Source: Tillandsia leiboldiana (Eukaryota > Streptophyta > Magnoliopsida > Poales > Bromeliaceae). Taken from it: a DNA stretch of 64,000 bases. The first letter of the stretch is position 1; each line of letters starts with the position of its first letter. A program made the position numbers and the translations under genes. Below the pieces are notes generated by a model, which ran no database searches, was not told the origin of the DNA, and was given only the letters and a program-made list of their open reading frames with translations. The stretch spans positions 8,385,221-8,449,220 of the forward strand of contig CM055077.1 of assembly GCA_029204045.2 (NCBI GenBank). Direction: 5' to 3'. Of this stretch, positions 45,912 to 57,470 are shown one piece after another.

Positions 45912-46945
45912 TGTGAGGACCTGAATTCCCGCAAGAGGATTACTGTTGGATCAACAGCTTCTGGAGGCCTTTGTTGGGTGTTAGAGTTGTTTGTGTGCGT
46001 TTCGGACTCAAGAAATGGACTCAGTGTGTTGAATTGATCCCGAGTGTAGTCGGAGGCACCCGTCGAAATTTTAGAAGTGGTTTTGCATGAAATGGACATC
46101 GAATTTGGATTCAGCACGGAAAAATGATCGAAATCAACTACTTGAATGTATTTTTCTGAGTCCGGACGCCCGAAAATGGACACCCGGAAGTTTTCAGTAT
46201 TTTCGGGTGCGCGGTGGACCGGTGGACCGAGGGGTGTGCCACGTGGCGACTTTTTAGTGGTGCCGTACTCCACGTGGCGGAGCTGGAGAGGAGGCGTAGT
46301 GGGCTCGGCCCACTGGAGCGAGCGCGGGGAGGTGCGCGGGCCGGGCATGCGCACGGGCAGGGCGCTCGGGCTGGCGCGGTGTTCAGAGTTGGGTGAGCCA
46401 CGTGGCGGCTCCCCATTGGGCGCGCTGGGGACACGTGGCGGCTTCGAGTTCGGCGGGTGCATCGGGTGCGTGCACCGGGCGCAGTGAGTGGAGGCGGTGA
46501 CACGTGGCGCGCAGGGATTGGCCGGTCAACGCACGCGCGACAGCTGCACCGGGCGCGGCGCACGATGGACCGCCTCGGGCCACGTGTTGCCCGCTCATTG
46601 GCGGGCGCAGTGACCCGGCGGATCCGGCGTGAACCGCGGCCCACGCTCCCCGCCATGGACCGCGTCGCCACGCGGCGCGCCGCGATTAGCGGGCGCGCGT
46701 GCACCGGGCGCGCGGGGCGCAGAGCACGATGACATGGCGCGCCGAGGTGGTTTCGGGCGCGCACTTGTTCGGGCCTGGGCCGGATTCGGGCGCCCGAATC
46801 CGGGAAGCCTGGTGGGGTGGGCTGGGCCTATTTATACCCCTCATCTCTCTCTTTTTCTGTTTTTTCCGAGACTTAGAGAGGGATTGAGAGGGAGAGCCCT
46901 TTAGAAAACTTGTGTGGGTTATGGATTATATGGATCTGAGGATCA
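45912..46945 (+). mobile_element. Partial 3' LTR of a plus-strand Gypsy element
   Basis: It begins TGTGAGGACCTGAATTCC right after the polypurine tract. The GC-rich U3 holds many CACGTGGC motifs (46239, 46271, 46398, 46433, 46501). A TATA box (TATTTATA, 46829-46836) follows, then CTCTCT-rich putative leader. The LTR stops near 46945, where Copia-B sequence starts, so its 3' end is lost. The open frames on both strands at 46138-46904 are GC artefacts. Confidence 0.7.
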
Positions 46946-48022
46946 TTTATTCTCTGCAAAAGAAATAATTCTTGATAAAAGAAATCGTTAGATACCTGAA
47001 GAATTCAAATAAACAATTAGAGAGATAGAGTTTATACTCCCCATGACATTAATTATTAGATATGTATGAAAATTTAGCAAACAAAGATTCACATATCCCT
47101 AACCATTAAAAATCCAAATGTCATGTCAAAAAAAAAAACTTAACAAGTTAACAGATATGTCAGTTATCAAACAACTTGTTAGTAATATTACATGCCAAAA
47201 TAGTTAGTCAAATAGTTAGTCGAGGCATGTACTCAAGTTCAACTTAGAACTTACTCATCTGTTCAAGTTCAAGTTCAAGCTTACAAAGGTTCTCTTAAGT
47301 TTCAATATCAACTTACCTTTCAAAGTTCTCTTAAGTTTCAATATTCTCTCCCCCTTTTTGTCAAGAAAGACGCCAAAAAATAAAATAAGAGGGAAAGAAA
47401 AGGGTAAAGTTCAAAAAGTTTGTCAGTGCTAACGAAGAATAGAAACCTGCAAAACAACACAAATGTTAGAGACAGACATATTTCCATCAATTCTCTGAGT
47501 CGGACTCTTCTGAGCTGCTGCAACCCATTTTTGTGAAAATCTTTTTCACCAATTTTGTCAGTGAGTTATACTTCTTTGTCAAAGTAACTTGAGCTGCAGT
47601 TATCAGTTCTAATTCCTGAGAAATACGTCCTTGCTCTTTCGCGATGCGCTCCTGTTCGGAAGATAACCTTTGCTGTTCCCTATAGATGGACGTTACAGAT
47701 GCGTCATCATCTGATGTCTCCATCGGTGCTGCTGCTGGTGCTGTAGGTGCTGTATATGCTGCTGGTGCTGTTGGTGTTGTATATGCTGCTGGTGCTGCTG
47801 GTGCTATTGGTGTTGCTGGTCTTTTGCCTCGAGGAGGTGTTGGAGTGTCATCTGGTTTTGTCGAGAGTGACTTGACAACCGTTGAGTCATTAATCGTTCC
47901 CAAACTATGCAAATAAGCTGACGATCGGATGTGTAACACCCCCGGAATTTGGATTAGTCCTCTATATAAATGATATAATAGGACTAAATCTCTAACCCGG
48001 CTATAGCATTTTGGATGGTAGC

Positions 48023-48097
48023 AAGATCCAAGAGGAACATGAGAGTTAAGCGTGCTAGAGCTAGAGTAGTTCTAGGATGGGTGACCCCCTGGGAAGT
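48023..48097 (+). ncRNA. 5S rRNA-derived Pol III promoter segment in Cassandra LTR 1
   Basis: Contains GAGTTAAGCGTGC, AGAGTAGTTCTAGGATGGG and TGACCCCCTGGGAAGT, closely following the 3' two thirds of plant 5S rRNA (internal control region with A box and C box). It is an LTR-embedded derivative, not a ribosomal gene. Confidence 0.85.
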
Positions 48098-48421
48098 GGG
48101 GCGTCACAGTTGGTATCAGAGCCATTCACCAGCCGGAAATGTGAGATGAGTCTCGGCTGAGCCAGGGTTATATAGCGGGTAGAGCGAGGCTCCCCTGCTA
48201 ATGACCGTTGTGAGTGGAGTGCAGCTCCTCACAAGGTCGGCTAAGGCTAGCGAGACTAGTCTCACATCGCCTGGTGCTTGTGAGTGTGCTTGAGCCTGAC
48301 GTGGACGTCAGGGCTTAAAGGGGGGAAGAATGTAACACCCCCAGAATTTGGATTAGTCCTCTATATAAATGATATAATAGGACTAAATCTCTAACCTGGC
48401 TATAGCATTTTAGATGGTAGC

Positions 48422-48496
48422 AAGATCCAAGAGGAACATGAGAGTTAAGCGTGCTAGAGCTAGAGTAGTTCTAGGATGGGTGACCCCCTGGGAAGT
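48422..48496 (+). ncRNA. 5S rRNA-derived Pol III promoter segment in Cassandra LTR 2
   Basis: Second copy of the 5S-like segment, in the second 177-bp LTR, with the same A-box and C-box words. Confidence 0.85.
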
Positions 48497-49595
48497 GGGG
48501 CGTCACAGGATGTCTACGTCAAACTTCTTGAAAATTCGCATAATAATCATAGGAAATGGAAGTCTCTCAGTTTGATGAGGATGCTCCACATATCGAGCCA
48601 TTCTATTCCAGATGACGTAAGGAATATTGATATTCAATCCTCGTGCATCTCTTGGATGTCCTAAAAGATATAAGAATAACATCCTATCCCATCGTAACAC
48701 CTTCGTCTGCATATTCGGCAAAATGTTGTAGCAAACGATAAAGTTGAGGAATCGGTATTCTGGGCGAAGTTCTTTTGATAATACCGAGTTTCCTGCTGAC
48801 CGAGTTTCCGGCATGCAGATGCCATCCACAACTCGTCGCCAATCTAAATTGGTCAAGGGACAACCCTTCAGATAGTTGGTCCCTACCATACTTGCTGACA
48901 TCCCTAACACCTCTCCAACTAACTGAGGCGTAATGATAAGTTTCTTGTTTTGAACTGAAGTGATAAACTTCATAGGTCCTCCTTCGTTTTCTTGAAGCTG
49001 CTGTGCACACGTGTAAAATGTTCTTACTAAGTGTAAACAATATCTAGATGACTCCGGAAAATGGCAAATTTTAGAGAGATTGGCTTGATCAATCAGATTT
49101 CCGAAAACTGCAGATCGATCTCGAAGCGCTGCAATATTGACGTGTCGTTCGCCAATGCACTCTCGGTTCTCAAACGTCTTCATCCGATCTGTGCTAATGT
49201 GCACGCATTTCTCTGGAGGTGGTGCGCTTGCTAATGGTTCATTAATTTCAATTCCTCGTGCTCGTCCCCTTTTCCGAGCAACACTCTTTCTCTTCATCGA
49301 TACTTGCTCCATAGGAGCTTTTCCTTTCTCAGCGGCTGTTGGCGGAGTCTTCGCCTTTGATGAAGCAGGGGCTTTCCCTTTCGATGCTGATGAAGCCTTA
49401 GCCGCAGCTTCTTCACATATTTTCTCCCAGTCTTCAGACTCAGCGTCTGAATCTTCAAGAGAAACATATTCTCCTTCAGCTTGAGGCTTTCTTGCCCTCT
49501 TCAGCTTGTTTGTTGCTCGCGTACCAACCATACCGATAACAAGCACAATTATCCAACTAAAAACCATTTTGGTTGAGGATTTGAAGAAACTGAAC

Positions 49596-49978
49596 CTGTG
49601 AACAAGAACTCAAGAACACGAAAAAATATTTAATTTCAAAATTTTGAAAAATCATACCCAAACAATCATTATCGTGTATAGAGACTAGGAATCAAGTTAG
49701 ATTTCCAAAAAAAAAAATTAAAAATAGATAAATTCCATATTTTTAGAAAATTCTCAAATATTGCCTTAAAATTGAATTTTCAGAAATCGAAACCCAAAAA
49801 TCCGTTAAATAAAAGAATACAAGGCATATGAACAAATCTAAGGTGTCCAGAGTTCTAATTTCAAAAGAAATTTGATCAAAAACCATGCAAAATTGAGATT
49901 AAGCCAAGAAATCTCTCACGTTTTGATGAACAAAAACAAAAACAGTGAAGAACAGAGGTTTCGATCAAAGGAACTTAC
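49596..49978 (-). other. Candidate 5' UTR intron of the Copia-B aORF
   Basis: Donor GTAAGT (first intron base 49978) and acceptor TTGTTCACAG (last base 49596), 28 bp before the aORF ATG at 49567. It is 383 bp long, like the Copia-A candidate. Confidence 0.65.
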
Positions 49979-50215
49979 TTGAATCAAGAGAAATCAAGTT
50001 GAGAAAAGTCCAAACCTCCTGGATTCTAGAGAGAGAAAGTCTAGGAAGCTAGAAACAAAAGATTGAGGAGAATAGAATTCGAAAAACCCTTTCGTTTCAA
50101 TTAAAACCTAGCCGCGGTCCGGATCGGGTTGGAGTTCAGTCCGGATCGGCTATGCGCATGAAAATCCCTCGTTCGGGATCCGGATCGGATTCATCCAGTC
50201 CGGATCAGATTCAAC
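49979..50215 (-). promoter_or_regulatory. Candidate aORF promoter of Copia-B
   Basis: In element sense there are TCCGGATC palindrome copies (about 50115-50210, several with GT for GA), then CTAGGTTTTAATTG and a leader with CTCTCTCT to the intron donor. The TATA-like site is weaker than in Copia-C. Confidence 0.5.
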
Positions 50216-51131
50216 TTTTTCTCCAGAAAAACTTGTAAAAATTCCAGAAAATCCAGAAAATGAATGTAAGCATTTTTGTATATCAACTTTAAACAAAAAT
50301 TATCATTTCACATCAAAAGAAATAGATTATGCTAAATCTATCAATAATATCCAAATAATGAAACGAAAATTTATAAAAATTAAATCCTTTAAAGTTGAAC
50401 AAGTTCAAAACATCAATCACGATCTAATGAGTAATGCGTTTATCAAATCATTAATTTAGTAAAGAAAATGAAGCACAAAGATCGATAGATGTTTGAAATC
50501 CCAAATAAATTAGATAATATATCTAGTCAATTTATTGTAGGGAGTGTCTCTTTGAGCATCTTTCAATAAAAATCCCACCTTATACCAACCTTGGAATTCG
50601 ACAAAGTCAAGTATTCCAAAAAGCATTTTAATAAACAATATTCACCATGCTTGGTAAACATGTGGTAGCTGCACACAGTACTTGGACGACCGAGGTGGTA
50701 GCTCTTTCCTCCATGTGGTGGTAGTTTTCACACTCCACTTAAGGATGTAACTCTTTCCACATCTTTTGAGTATGAAACTTTAATACTAAACTCATTCTCA
50801 ATTGGCTATCAATTATTTAAGATATGAAGTATTCAACCAAAAATTGATCTCGTGTTCATACTTAACTCAATTATCAAATAAGATAAAAACTATACCAAGA
50901 GATCATTGAGAGATGAATTGACTTTGATCAATTAAAGATGAACTAATTGATATAAATGATCATTGCATCAAATGAATTATCATGATATCTAAACCATAAT
51001 AGATTCTAAAAATATGAAAGGATGCAATTAAAGTCAATTTAACTAATACTTGGTTAATGTTCTATATACCAACAAAAGGAAAGAACAAAAACACAAAACA
51101 AAACCTAACCTAAGCAAAGGTTCAAAATTTG

Positions 51132-51998
51132 TTATTTCAAATAAAGCATTCCTATTGCTTTTCGCAAATGAATAAAACGTTTTTGATCCAAAGGTTTTGT
51201 CAAAATATCGGCTAATTGATCTTCAGTTGAAACATAAGAAAGTTGTAAAGTACTTGATTCAACTAGCTCTCTAAGAAAATGATATCTAAGTTCAATGTGT
51301 TTTGTTCTTGAGTGCAACACAGGGTTTTTAGAAATGTTAATGGCACTAGTGTTGTCACAAAGTATTGTTACCGAAGTCGCCGGGATGCGGAAGTCACTCA
51401 ATACACTCTTCATCCAAATTAATTGAGTTGCACAACTTCCTGCTGAAATGTATTCCGCTTCGGCAGTCGAGAGAGCAATGCAGTTTTGCTTCTTACTATG
51501 CCATGCAACAAGACAATGGCCAAGGTAAAAGCATGCACCACTCGTGCTTTTCCGATCATCTACTGATCCAGCCCAATCGGCATCCGAATATCCTATTATG
51601 TCGAGAGATGTGCCCATAGGATACCAAATTCCGAAATTCAACGTACCTTTGATGTACTGGATGATCCGTTTCACCGCTTTCAGGTGAATTTCCTTCGGTG
51701 CTGATTGATATCTCGCGAAAATTTCGACACTGAAGGCAATGTCCGGGCGACTAGCCGTAAGGTAAAGTAGACTTCCAATCATGCTTCAGTAAAGTTTTTC
51801 GTCTACTTTTTCTCCGTGAAATTCACATCCAAGTCCCTTATTGCTAGTTCTCATGGGAGTCGGAAAGTCTTTAGAATATTCTAATCCAAATTTCTTGACC
51901 AACTCATTTGCATACTTGGATTGACACAAATGAATGCCCTCTTCAGTTTGTTTTACTTGCAATCCAAGAAAGTATGTCAGCTCGCCCATCATGGACAT
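51132..51998 (-). pseudogene. Copia-B RT C-terminal fragment and RNase H
   Basis: Two frames (51786-51998 and 51132-51782) separated by a stop near 51785 carry MSMMGELTYFLGLQVKQ, then MIGSLLYLTASRPDI and RNase H (GYSDADWAGS, ALSTAEAEYISA, LADILTKPL), ending MLYLK. The catalytic YVDD region would lie beyond the Copia-C insertion. Confidence 0.9.
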
Positions 51999-52001
51999 CT
52001 C

Positions 52002-53348
52002 TGTTAAGGATTTTGTTTTGGCGCATTTCGTGAAAGTGTTAAGTCTTGAAGATTGAAGATGAATGAAGTTTGGATCATATACCTCAATCTCAAGAAAGAA
52101 GAATTCAAAAGGATCAGGTAAGTTTAACTAAATATTTTTGGTGATCCGAATACTTCTTGTAGTGTAGAAACACTTGGAAGAATTTCTTATTGCATAAAAA
52201 TCAAGAACTGAACATGAGACATGTTCAGGATCCGGATCAGATTGTTCAATCCGGATCCCGAAGGTGGTTCGTTCATACACCAGTTCAATCCGGATCATAG
52301 CTTCCCTTGATCCGGATCCCGAACATTGAGTTTACCATTTTCCTTGAACGATCCGGATCAGGCTTCGCAATTCGGATCCCGAACGTTGATGTTTGGTGAA
52401 CTGTATGAACGATCCGGATCAAGCACTTCGATCCGGATCCCGAACCTTCGTTTTTCTGGAATTGCCTGACTCGTTACGACGATCCGGATCACAGCTAATC
52501 CGATCCGGATCGCCGTCGTAAAAATTTCCAGAAACGACAGTTTTTGATCCTTATCTTCTTCCTAGGGTTTCTAACCTATAAATAGACCCTATGATTCTTT
52601 TTCTAGGGTTAATCCACATAATACATAGAGCCGTCATAATCAAATATCATCTTATACGGCTCTAGATCCACATATAGAGAAGAAAGGAAATCATTAGATA
52701 TTACTCTATGTTTCTTCATCTATATTGATTAGTTTGATTCTAGGTTTTAATACTCACATCTTGAGTTGAATCAAACTAATGAATATAGATGGTATTTCCT
52801 ATCTATCTTTGATCTAAGTATTCGGCGGATCATCACCACCCAAAAACAACGATTTACCCCAAAATCGGCGCGTGGACTCACGTGGCCTTGTGGATTCAAG
52901 GTGCAACCGCTCTCGTGGATTCGGAGCGAGGTACGTTCGTGGATTCGAAGCGTGCTACTGGGTGAAGACCGTGGATTCGGTCAGACGTCGTGGACTCGAC
53001 GTTGGACGCCGTGGATTCGGCGTTGGACGCAGATCGTGGATTCGAGACGCGTTGTGGAGCGAGCGGAGAAGATCAACTAGGAGCGTATGGAAAAGGTTGA
53101 GTCGTCTGTGAGTACGGTATATCACCTTGTACGTGTTTAATTCTAGTGGATTTCACCGTGTTATCGGTCCCGTGGTTTTTTACTCCGGTTTGGAGTTTTC
53201 CACGTAAAAATCTTGCGTGTTCATTTATATTTCCGAATTGGGTTTTTATTGCGCAATGATTTTTTGAGTGTTTATTGTTTACACCTATTCACCCCCCCTC
53301 TAGGTGTTTTTTCCCCTATTTAGATCCATTATTATATATAACCCAACA
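52002..53348 (+). repeat. Copia-C 5' LTR
   Basis: 1347 bp, homologous to the Copia-A LTRs in inverse orientation. It has extra GATCCGGATC units (52229-52511), TATA box TATAAATAG (52577-52585) and tandem GTGGATTCG words (52872-53050), and ends CCCAACA. Confidence 0.92.
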
Positions 53349-53381
53349 AGTGGTATCAGAGCGGGAATAGGGTTGTAAACA

Positions 53382-54115
53382 ATGGTTGAAGGTGGAAACA
53401 TCAACAGACCCCCATTCTTTGATGGAACAAATTATGCGTACTGGAGAGTACGGATGAAAGCCTTTTTAATTTCCATCGACGAACGGGTGTGGCAATCAAT
53501 TGAATTAGGATGGTCTAATCCAACTGAAATTCTTGCTGATGTTCGCACCATCAAACCTAGGTCGAAGTGGACCAAGGAAGAGTTAGATTCATCTTCTTAC
53601 AATGGCAAGGGAATTAATGCTATTTTTAATGCCTTATCTCAAACTGAATTCTCTCGCGTCTCGGCATGTGAGACTGCGAAAGAAATCTGGGATGTTCTTC
53701 AGGTTACACATGAGGGAACTAACCTCGTGAAGATTCAAAAGTTGCAAATGCTTACGGCAGATTTGACTCTATTTTCATGGCAGAAAATGAATCTTTCACG
53801 GACTACTATACACGATTGCAAGACATCGTAAACTCATGTGCTAACCTGGGAGAGAAGATTCCAGAATTTAAGGTTGTAAGAAAGATCTTAAGAACTCTTC
53901 CTGAACGATTTCGCCCAAAGGTTACAGCCATTGAAACTATTAAACACCCGGACGAAATGCGTGTAGAAGAACTAGTTGGTTCATTACAAACTTATGAAAT
54001 GACATTTACTACTAACTATTCTTCGGGAAATGCATCCTCTTCTAAGTCTTCAGGTTATGCTTTGAAAACAACAAAGGAAGAAGACACGGATTCATCCTCC
54101 TCAGACGATGACTAG
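53382..54115 (+). pseudogene. Copia-C gag N-terminal part, frameshifted
   Basis: It starts MVEGGNINRPPFFDGTNY as in Copia-A. A small deletion near 53760 moves the frame, and gag resumes as MAENESFTDYYTRLQDIVN (from 53777). A TAG at 54113-54115 stands where Copia-A has GAA, in an SSSSDDDE context. Confidence 0.9.
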
Positions 54116-54124
54116 AACCTATCT

Positions 54125-56298
54125 ATGGAGGAATTTGAGAAGCAGCTCGCTCTCTTGACAAGGAAGTTTGGTCGCAACTTTCGAAGGGGTAATTCAAGTA
54201 AAACTCCATCCTTCGGAAAGTCGAAGAAAGGCAAGGGTACTTCAAGTTACAAGTCAAGAAAGCAAGAGAACTTTTCAAAGGATAAGAAAAGTTCAGAGGG
54301 ACAAGTCCAATGCTTCAAGTGCCGAGGATACGGCCATATCTCAACGGAGTGTCCAACTAAGAATCCGTCGAAGAAGAAAGCGATGCAAGTCGTCACATGG
54401 GATGACAACTCAACGTCAAATGAGTCATCCTCAAGTGATGAAGAAGAAAGCGCAACGGCATTCCACGCGTCCACATCTTCACCCTTCATGTGCTTAATGG
54501 CAAGTACTTCAGATTCATTGTCCAACTCCTCCCGGGTTGAAAAAACTGCAACGGATGATGAATCAAGTAACTCTGAAGGTGAAGATTTTGTTTTAGCGTA
54601 CCACAGACTTTTGAGGGATTCAAAGAAACTGGCTAAACAAAACAAGGGGTTGAGAGGGAGATTACAGGATCTCGAAGAAGAAGTAAAAAGGGTAACTTCT
54701 CTCTCGACCGATCTTGAAGTGGAAAGGGATAATCTGATAAAAGCAAATGTTTCCCTTCAAGAGTCCAATGAGCTTTTTGAGAAGGAACATAAAAAACTGG
54801 TGGATAAAGCGGATCACTTCTCAAAGCTCTACATCGAGGCCCAACAAGATAAATTGGAAATGACAAAGACCATTCTCCAACTAAAGGATGACTTAAAGAG
54901 ATTTTCTTCTGGAATGAGTAAGTTGGATAAGCTTCTTGGTCTTGGTCAAACAAATCGGTTCGGCCTCGGGTACACTCAAACTGGAAACAGTCCAAGTTCG
55001 AGTTGGACAGTTTTTGTGCCTCAGTCGGTATCTCCTCCTCCGACACCGGAATTCACGACAAACAACGACAACAAGCCTACTTCTTTCTCTTCGGGATCGT
55101 CAAGCGCAAAGGTATGTTTTCGTTGTGGTATTTCAGGACACATAAGGAGATATTGCAAGACAGGAGCCAAACGCTCAACTCAGACATTTCTTGCAATGAC
55201 TACCAAAAAGGTGATTCCTCAGAAATCAAATGCAAATCATACAAAGGAAAAGAGACTTGGTAGTTCACCGCACAAGACGACATCATCAAGGAGCAGCAAT
55301 CGATCTAACAAGACGCCTTCACCTAGGAGAATAACCTCGCGACCATTACCGACACATTCCAAAAGGTTTTGGGTGCGCAAAGGTGAAATCTTCCCTTGTC
55401 TTGTTACTAATGTTTCCTTGCATGCATATGATAATTCGTCTTGGTATCTGGATAGCGGTTGTTCCCGTCACATGACCGGTGACAAAAATAGTTTTCAAAA
55501 CTTTGAGAAAATCTCCGGAGGACTCGTTGTTTTCGGAGACGGTCGATCTTCCAAAATTGTTGGAAAAGGAACGGTAGCTATTCCAGATGGCCCGATTTTG
55601 AAAAACGTGTTATTTGTGGATGGCCTTAAGACTAACCTCATTAGCATAAGTCAACTTTGCGACAATGGTTTTTCAGTTAACTTTTCATCTGTTGAATGTG
55701 TTGTAACTGATAAGGACCATGTCTTCTTTTTTAAAGGGGTTAGATCTGAAAACAATTGCTATGTTGTTCCTAATAAAATTTCAGAAAAATGTAACCTAGT
55801 TTCTTTGGATAATGAAACACTTTGGCATGAAAGACTAGGTCACATAAATTTTAAAGAACTAGCAAAGATTTCAAATAAAGACGTGGTTAAGGGGGTTCCT
55901 AAACTTTTATTTTAAAACAACATTGTGTGCGGAGGTTGTCTTAAGGGAAAACAATCAAGGGCTGCACACAAGAACCTGAACCACGTTGGTACCAAACGGC
56001 CCTTGGAATTACTGCACATGGATTTAATGGGGCCGACCCGTCAACCATCTTTGGGAGGTAAATGATATATTTTCTTATTGGTTGATGATTTCTCTAGGTT
56101 TTCATGGGTAGCATTTTTAAAAGAGAAAGCTGATACGTTTGATTCTTTTCATGAGATTTGCTATCGTATTATGATTGAAAAGAATGAAAAGATCATTCGT
56201 GTTAGAAGTGATAGAGGTGGAGAATTCATTAATTCTAAATTCATTGATTTTTGCACTTCAAACGGCATAAAACATGAATTCTCAGCACCCTATACACC
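54125..56298 (+). pseudogene. Copia-C gag C-terminus, protease and integrase N-terminal part
   Basis: The 596-codon frame 54125-55915 has both CCHC knuckles (CFKCRGYGHISTEC, CFRCGISGHIRRYC) with the coiled coil between them, the protease DSG (WYLDSGCSRHM) and the start of the integrase zinc region (HERLGHINF). A TAA replaces Lys at 55913-55915, and a TGA replaces Trp in GKWYIF near 56063. The integrase core then reads VDDFSRFSW and VRSDRGGEF up to FSAPYTP, where the solo LTR cuts in at 56299. Confidence 0.92.
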
Positions 56299-57352
56299 TG
56301 TCACGCCCCGAGTTTTGAAAAGCAGGCTAATTTTTTTTTTTTTTTTTTTATAAATCAGAGTTCGCAAACCAGGCGTAACAGACCGCCACATGTATAGTAA
56401 ATTCCCTGCCCAACTGGACAGATCCTTTCCTATACATGCACGGCTAATCATAATCAGTCAATATCAGAGTAGTCTAAACTACGCATGCAAGACTAGTCAA
56501 TTTATAATAATTAAACTAAAATGCGGAAAATAAATATACTGACTACAAAGGGGTCGATACTATCGCAATCGTCTCACCAACGTGTCCCGACATCCCATCA
56601 CCCAGCGACCTGAAAAACAGTCACCCAGGGGGTGTGAGATACACCGGAGTGTATCCCAGTGGGCACGACGAGCCGAGAAATAGCTAATCGTACCTACTGG
56701 GTACAATAATCTGCGGATAGTAAGAATCATAGGGTAAAGCTGAGCAACAAAGCAGATCTACTGATAATCAACAAAATCCACAGATAACTGAATAAGCAGG
56801 TAATCAAGGGTAATGAAACTGCAAGTAATAAATGCTGGAAATCAGGATATCACTGTGCAGATATGGGTATAGGAATAAACAGTAGAACATGCTAGAATAT
56901 CGAAATGTCAGCTATGCATCAACAAAAGAACAGCAAATACTAACCGAAGCCACTATTGGTCACGAGGACCTCAGGCGAAGATATCTATGCCAAGCCAACC
57001 ACAATCATCCTGGATTCCACCTAGCAAAACTGAACCGCAAACCCCGTACCATTGATATAGCCGAGAGGATCCTCGTACCAAAAGGTACAGCCGAGAGGAT
57101 TCTTATATCGGTACCGCCGAGGGGCTCCCCGTACCCAGTGATACAGCATGAGGGGCGAGCTCACGGGTCAAGCAGACCCTTTATCGGTAAAGAACGCAAT
57201 GTGGGGGATCAATCCCACGGCGTACGCGAACGAACAGCAGGTGTACAGTCATCACAATGCAAAATGCTAAGTCTCCCGGTCCACAGACCGGGTAATCGGC
57301 AACATGCCGGAAATCCCCACAGGGATGCAGATGTCTATAAATCAATCATATA

Positions 57353-57470
57353 TCTATCCATCGAAATCAATCAATCATGCATATCGAGTAGTGTCTATCA
57401 ATCAGGATCAATCAATCATGCATATCGAGTGGTATCTATCAATCAGGATCAATCAATCATGCATATCAAT
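57353..57470. repeat. 41-bp tandem repeat in the solo LTR
   Basis: Units containing AATCAATCATGCATATCGAG repeat with exact 41-bp spacing (GCATATC at 57379, 57420 and 57461). Confidence 0.85.

Larger units (their letters stand above)
47932..48507 (+). mobile_element. Cassandra-type TRIM, TSD GGATG
   Basis: Two 177-bp LTRs (47932-48108 and 48331-48507) start TGTAACACCCCC and end GGGGCGTCACA. GGATG is duplicated at 47927-47931 and 48508-48512. The primer site TGGTATCAGAGC (48111-48122) follows the first LTR, and the tract AAAGGGGGGAAGAA precedes the second. The interior is 222 bp and non-coding. Each LTR includes a 5S rRNA-like segment, the defining trait of Cassandra elements. The LTRs differ at three positions by eye, so it is young. 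It moves only with enzymes from other elements. Confidence 0.93.
47487..49567 (-). pseudogene. Copia-B full-length aORF split by a Cassandra TRIM
   Basis: The first part (48508-49567) reads MVFSWIIVLVIGMVGTRATN with a hydrophobic start and a Lys/Ala-rich stretch (KGKAPASSKAK). A globular domain of about 200 residues follows, from about residue 135 (AVFGNLIDQANL, LVRTFYTCAQQL, LIITPQLVGEVLGM, VVDGICMPETRSAG, LRPEYRFLNFIVCYNILP). This domain resembles the putative plant transposon protein domain found in retroelement aORFs. The second part (47487-47931) has a Pro/Ala/Thr repeat region, then a coiled coil (EQQRLSSEQERIAKEQGRIS) and an acidic serine C-terminus. The two parts are separated only by the 576-bp TRIM, and the GGATG duplication marks the break. 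Confidence 0.8.
46946..52001 (-). mobile_element. Copia-B: truncated SIRE-like Copia (3' half)
   Basis: Minus-strand sequence homologous to the 3' part of Copia-A: the internal region from about 150 bp inside the missing 3' LTR, through the aORF and its upstream unit, to RNase H and part of RT. The low-coordinate end is fused to a Gypsy LTR. The high-coordinate end is interrupted at 52001 by Copia-C. The rest of its RT, integrase and gag should continue beyond Copia-C, outside the window. Confidence 0.85.

Noticed and set aside
46138..46904. Open frames up to 223 codons in the plus-strand Gypsy LTR
   Set aside because: Same GC-driven artefact, inside U3 with repeated CACGTGGC words.
48023..48496. 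Two 5S rRNA genes about 400 bp apart
   Set aside because: Each 5S-like segment is partial and embedded in a TRIM LTR with primer site, purine tract and target duplication, so they are Cassandra LTRs.
57353..57470. CRISPR-like direct repeats
   Set aside because: A contiguous 41-bp tandem repeat in a plant LTR without spacers or cas genes.
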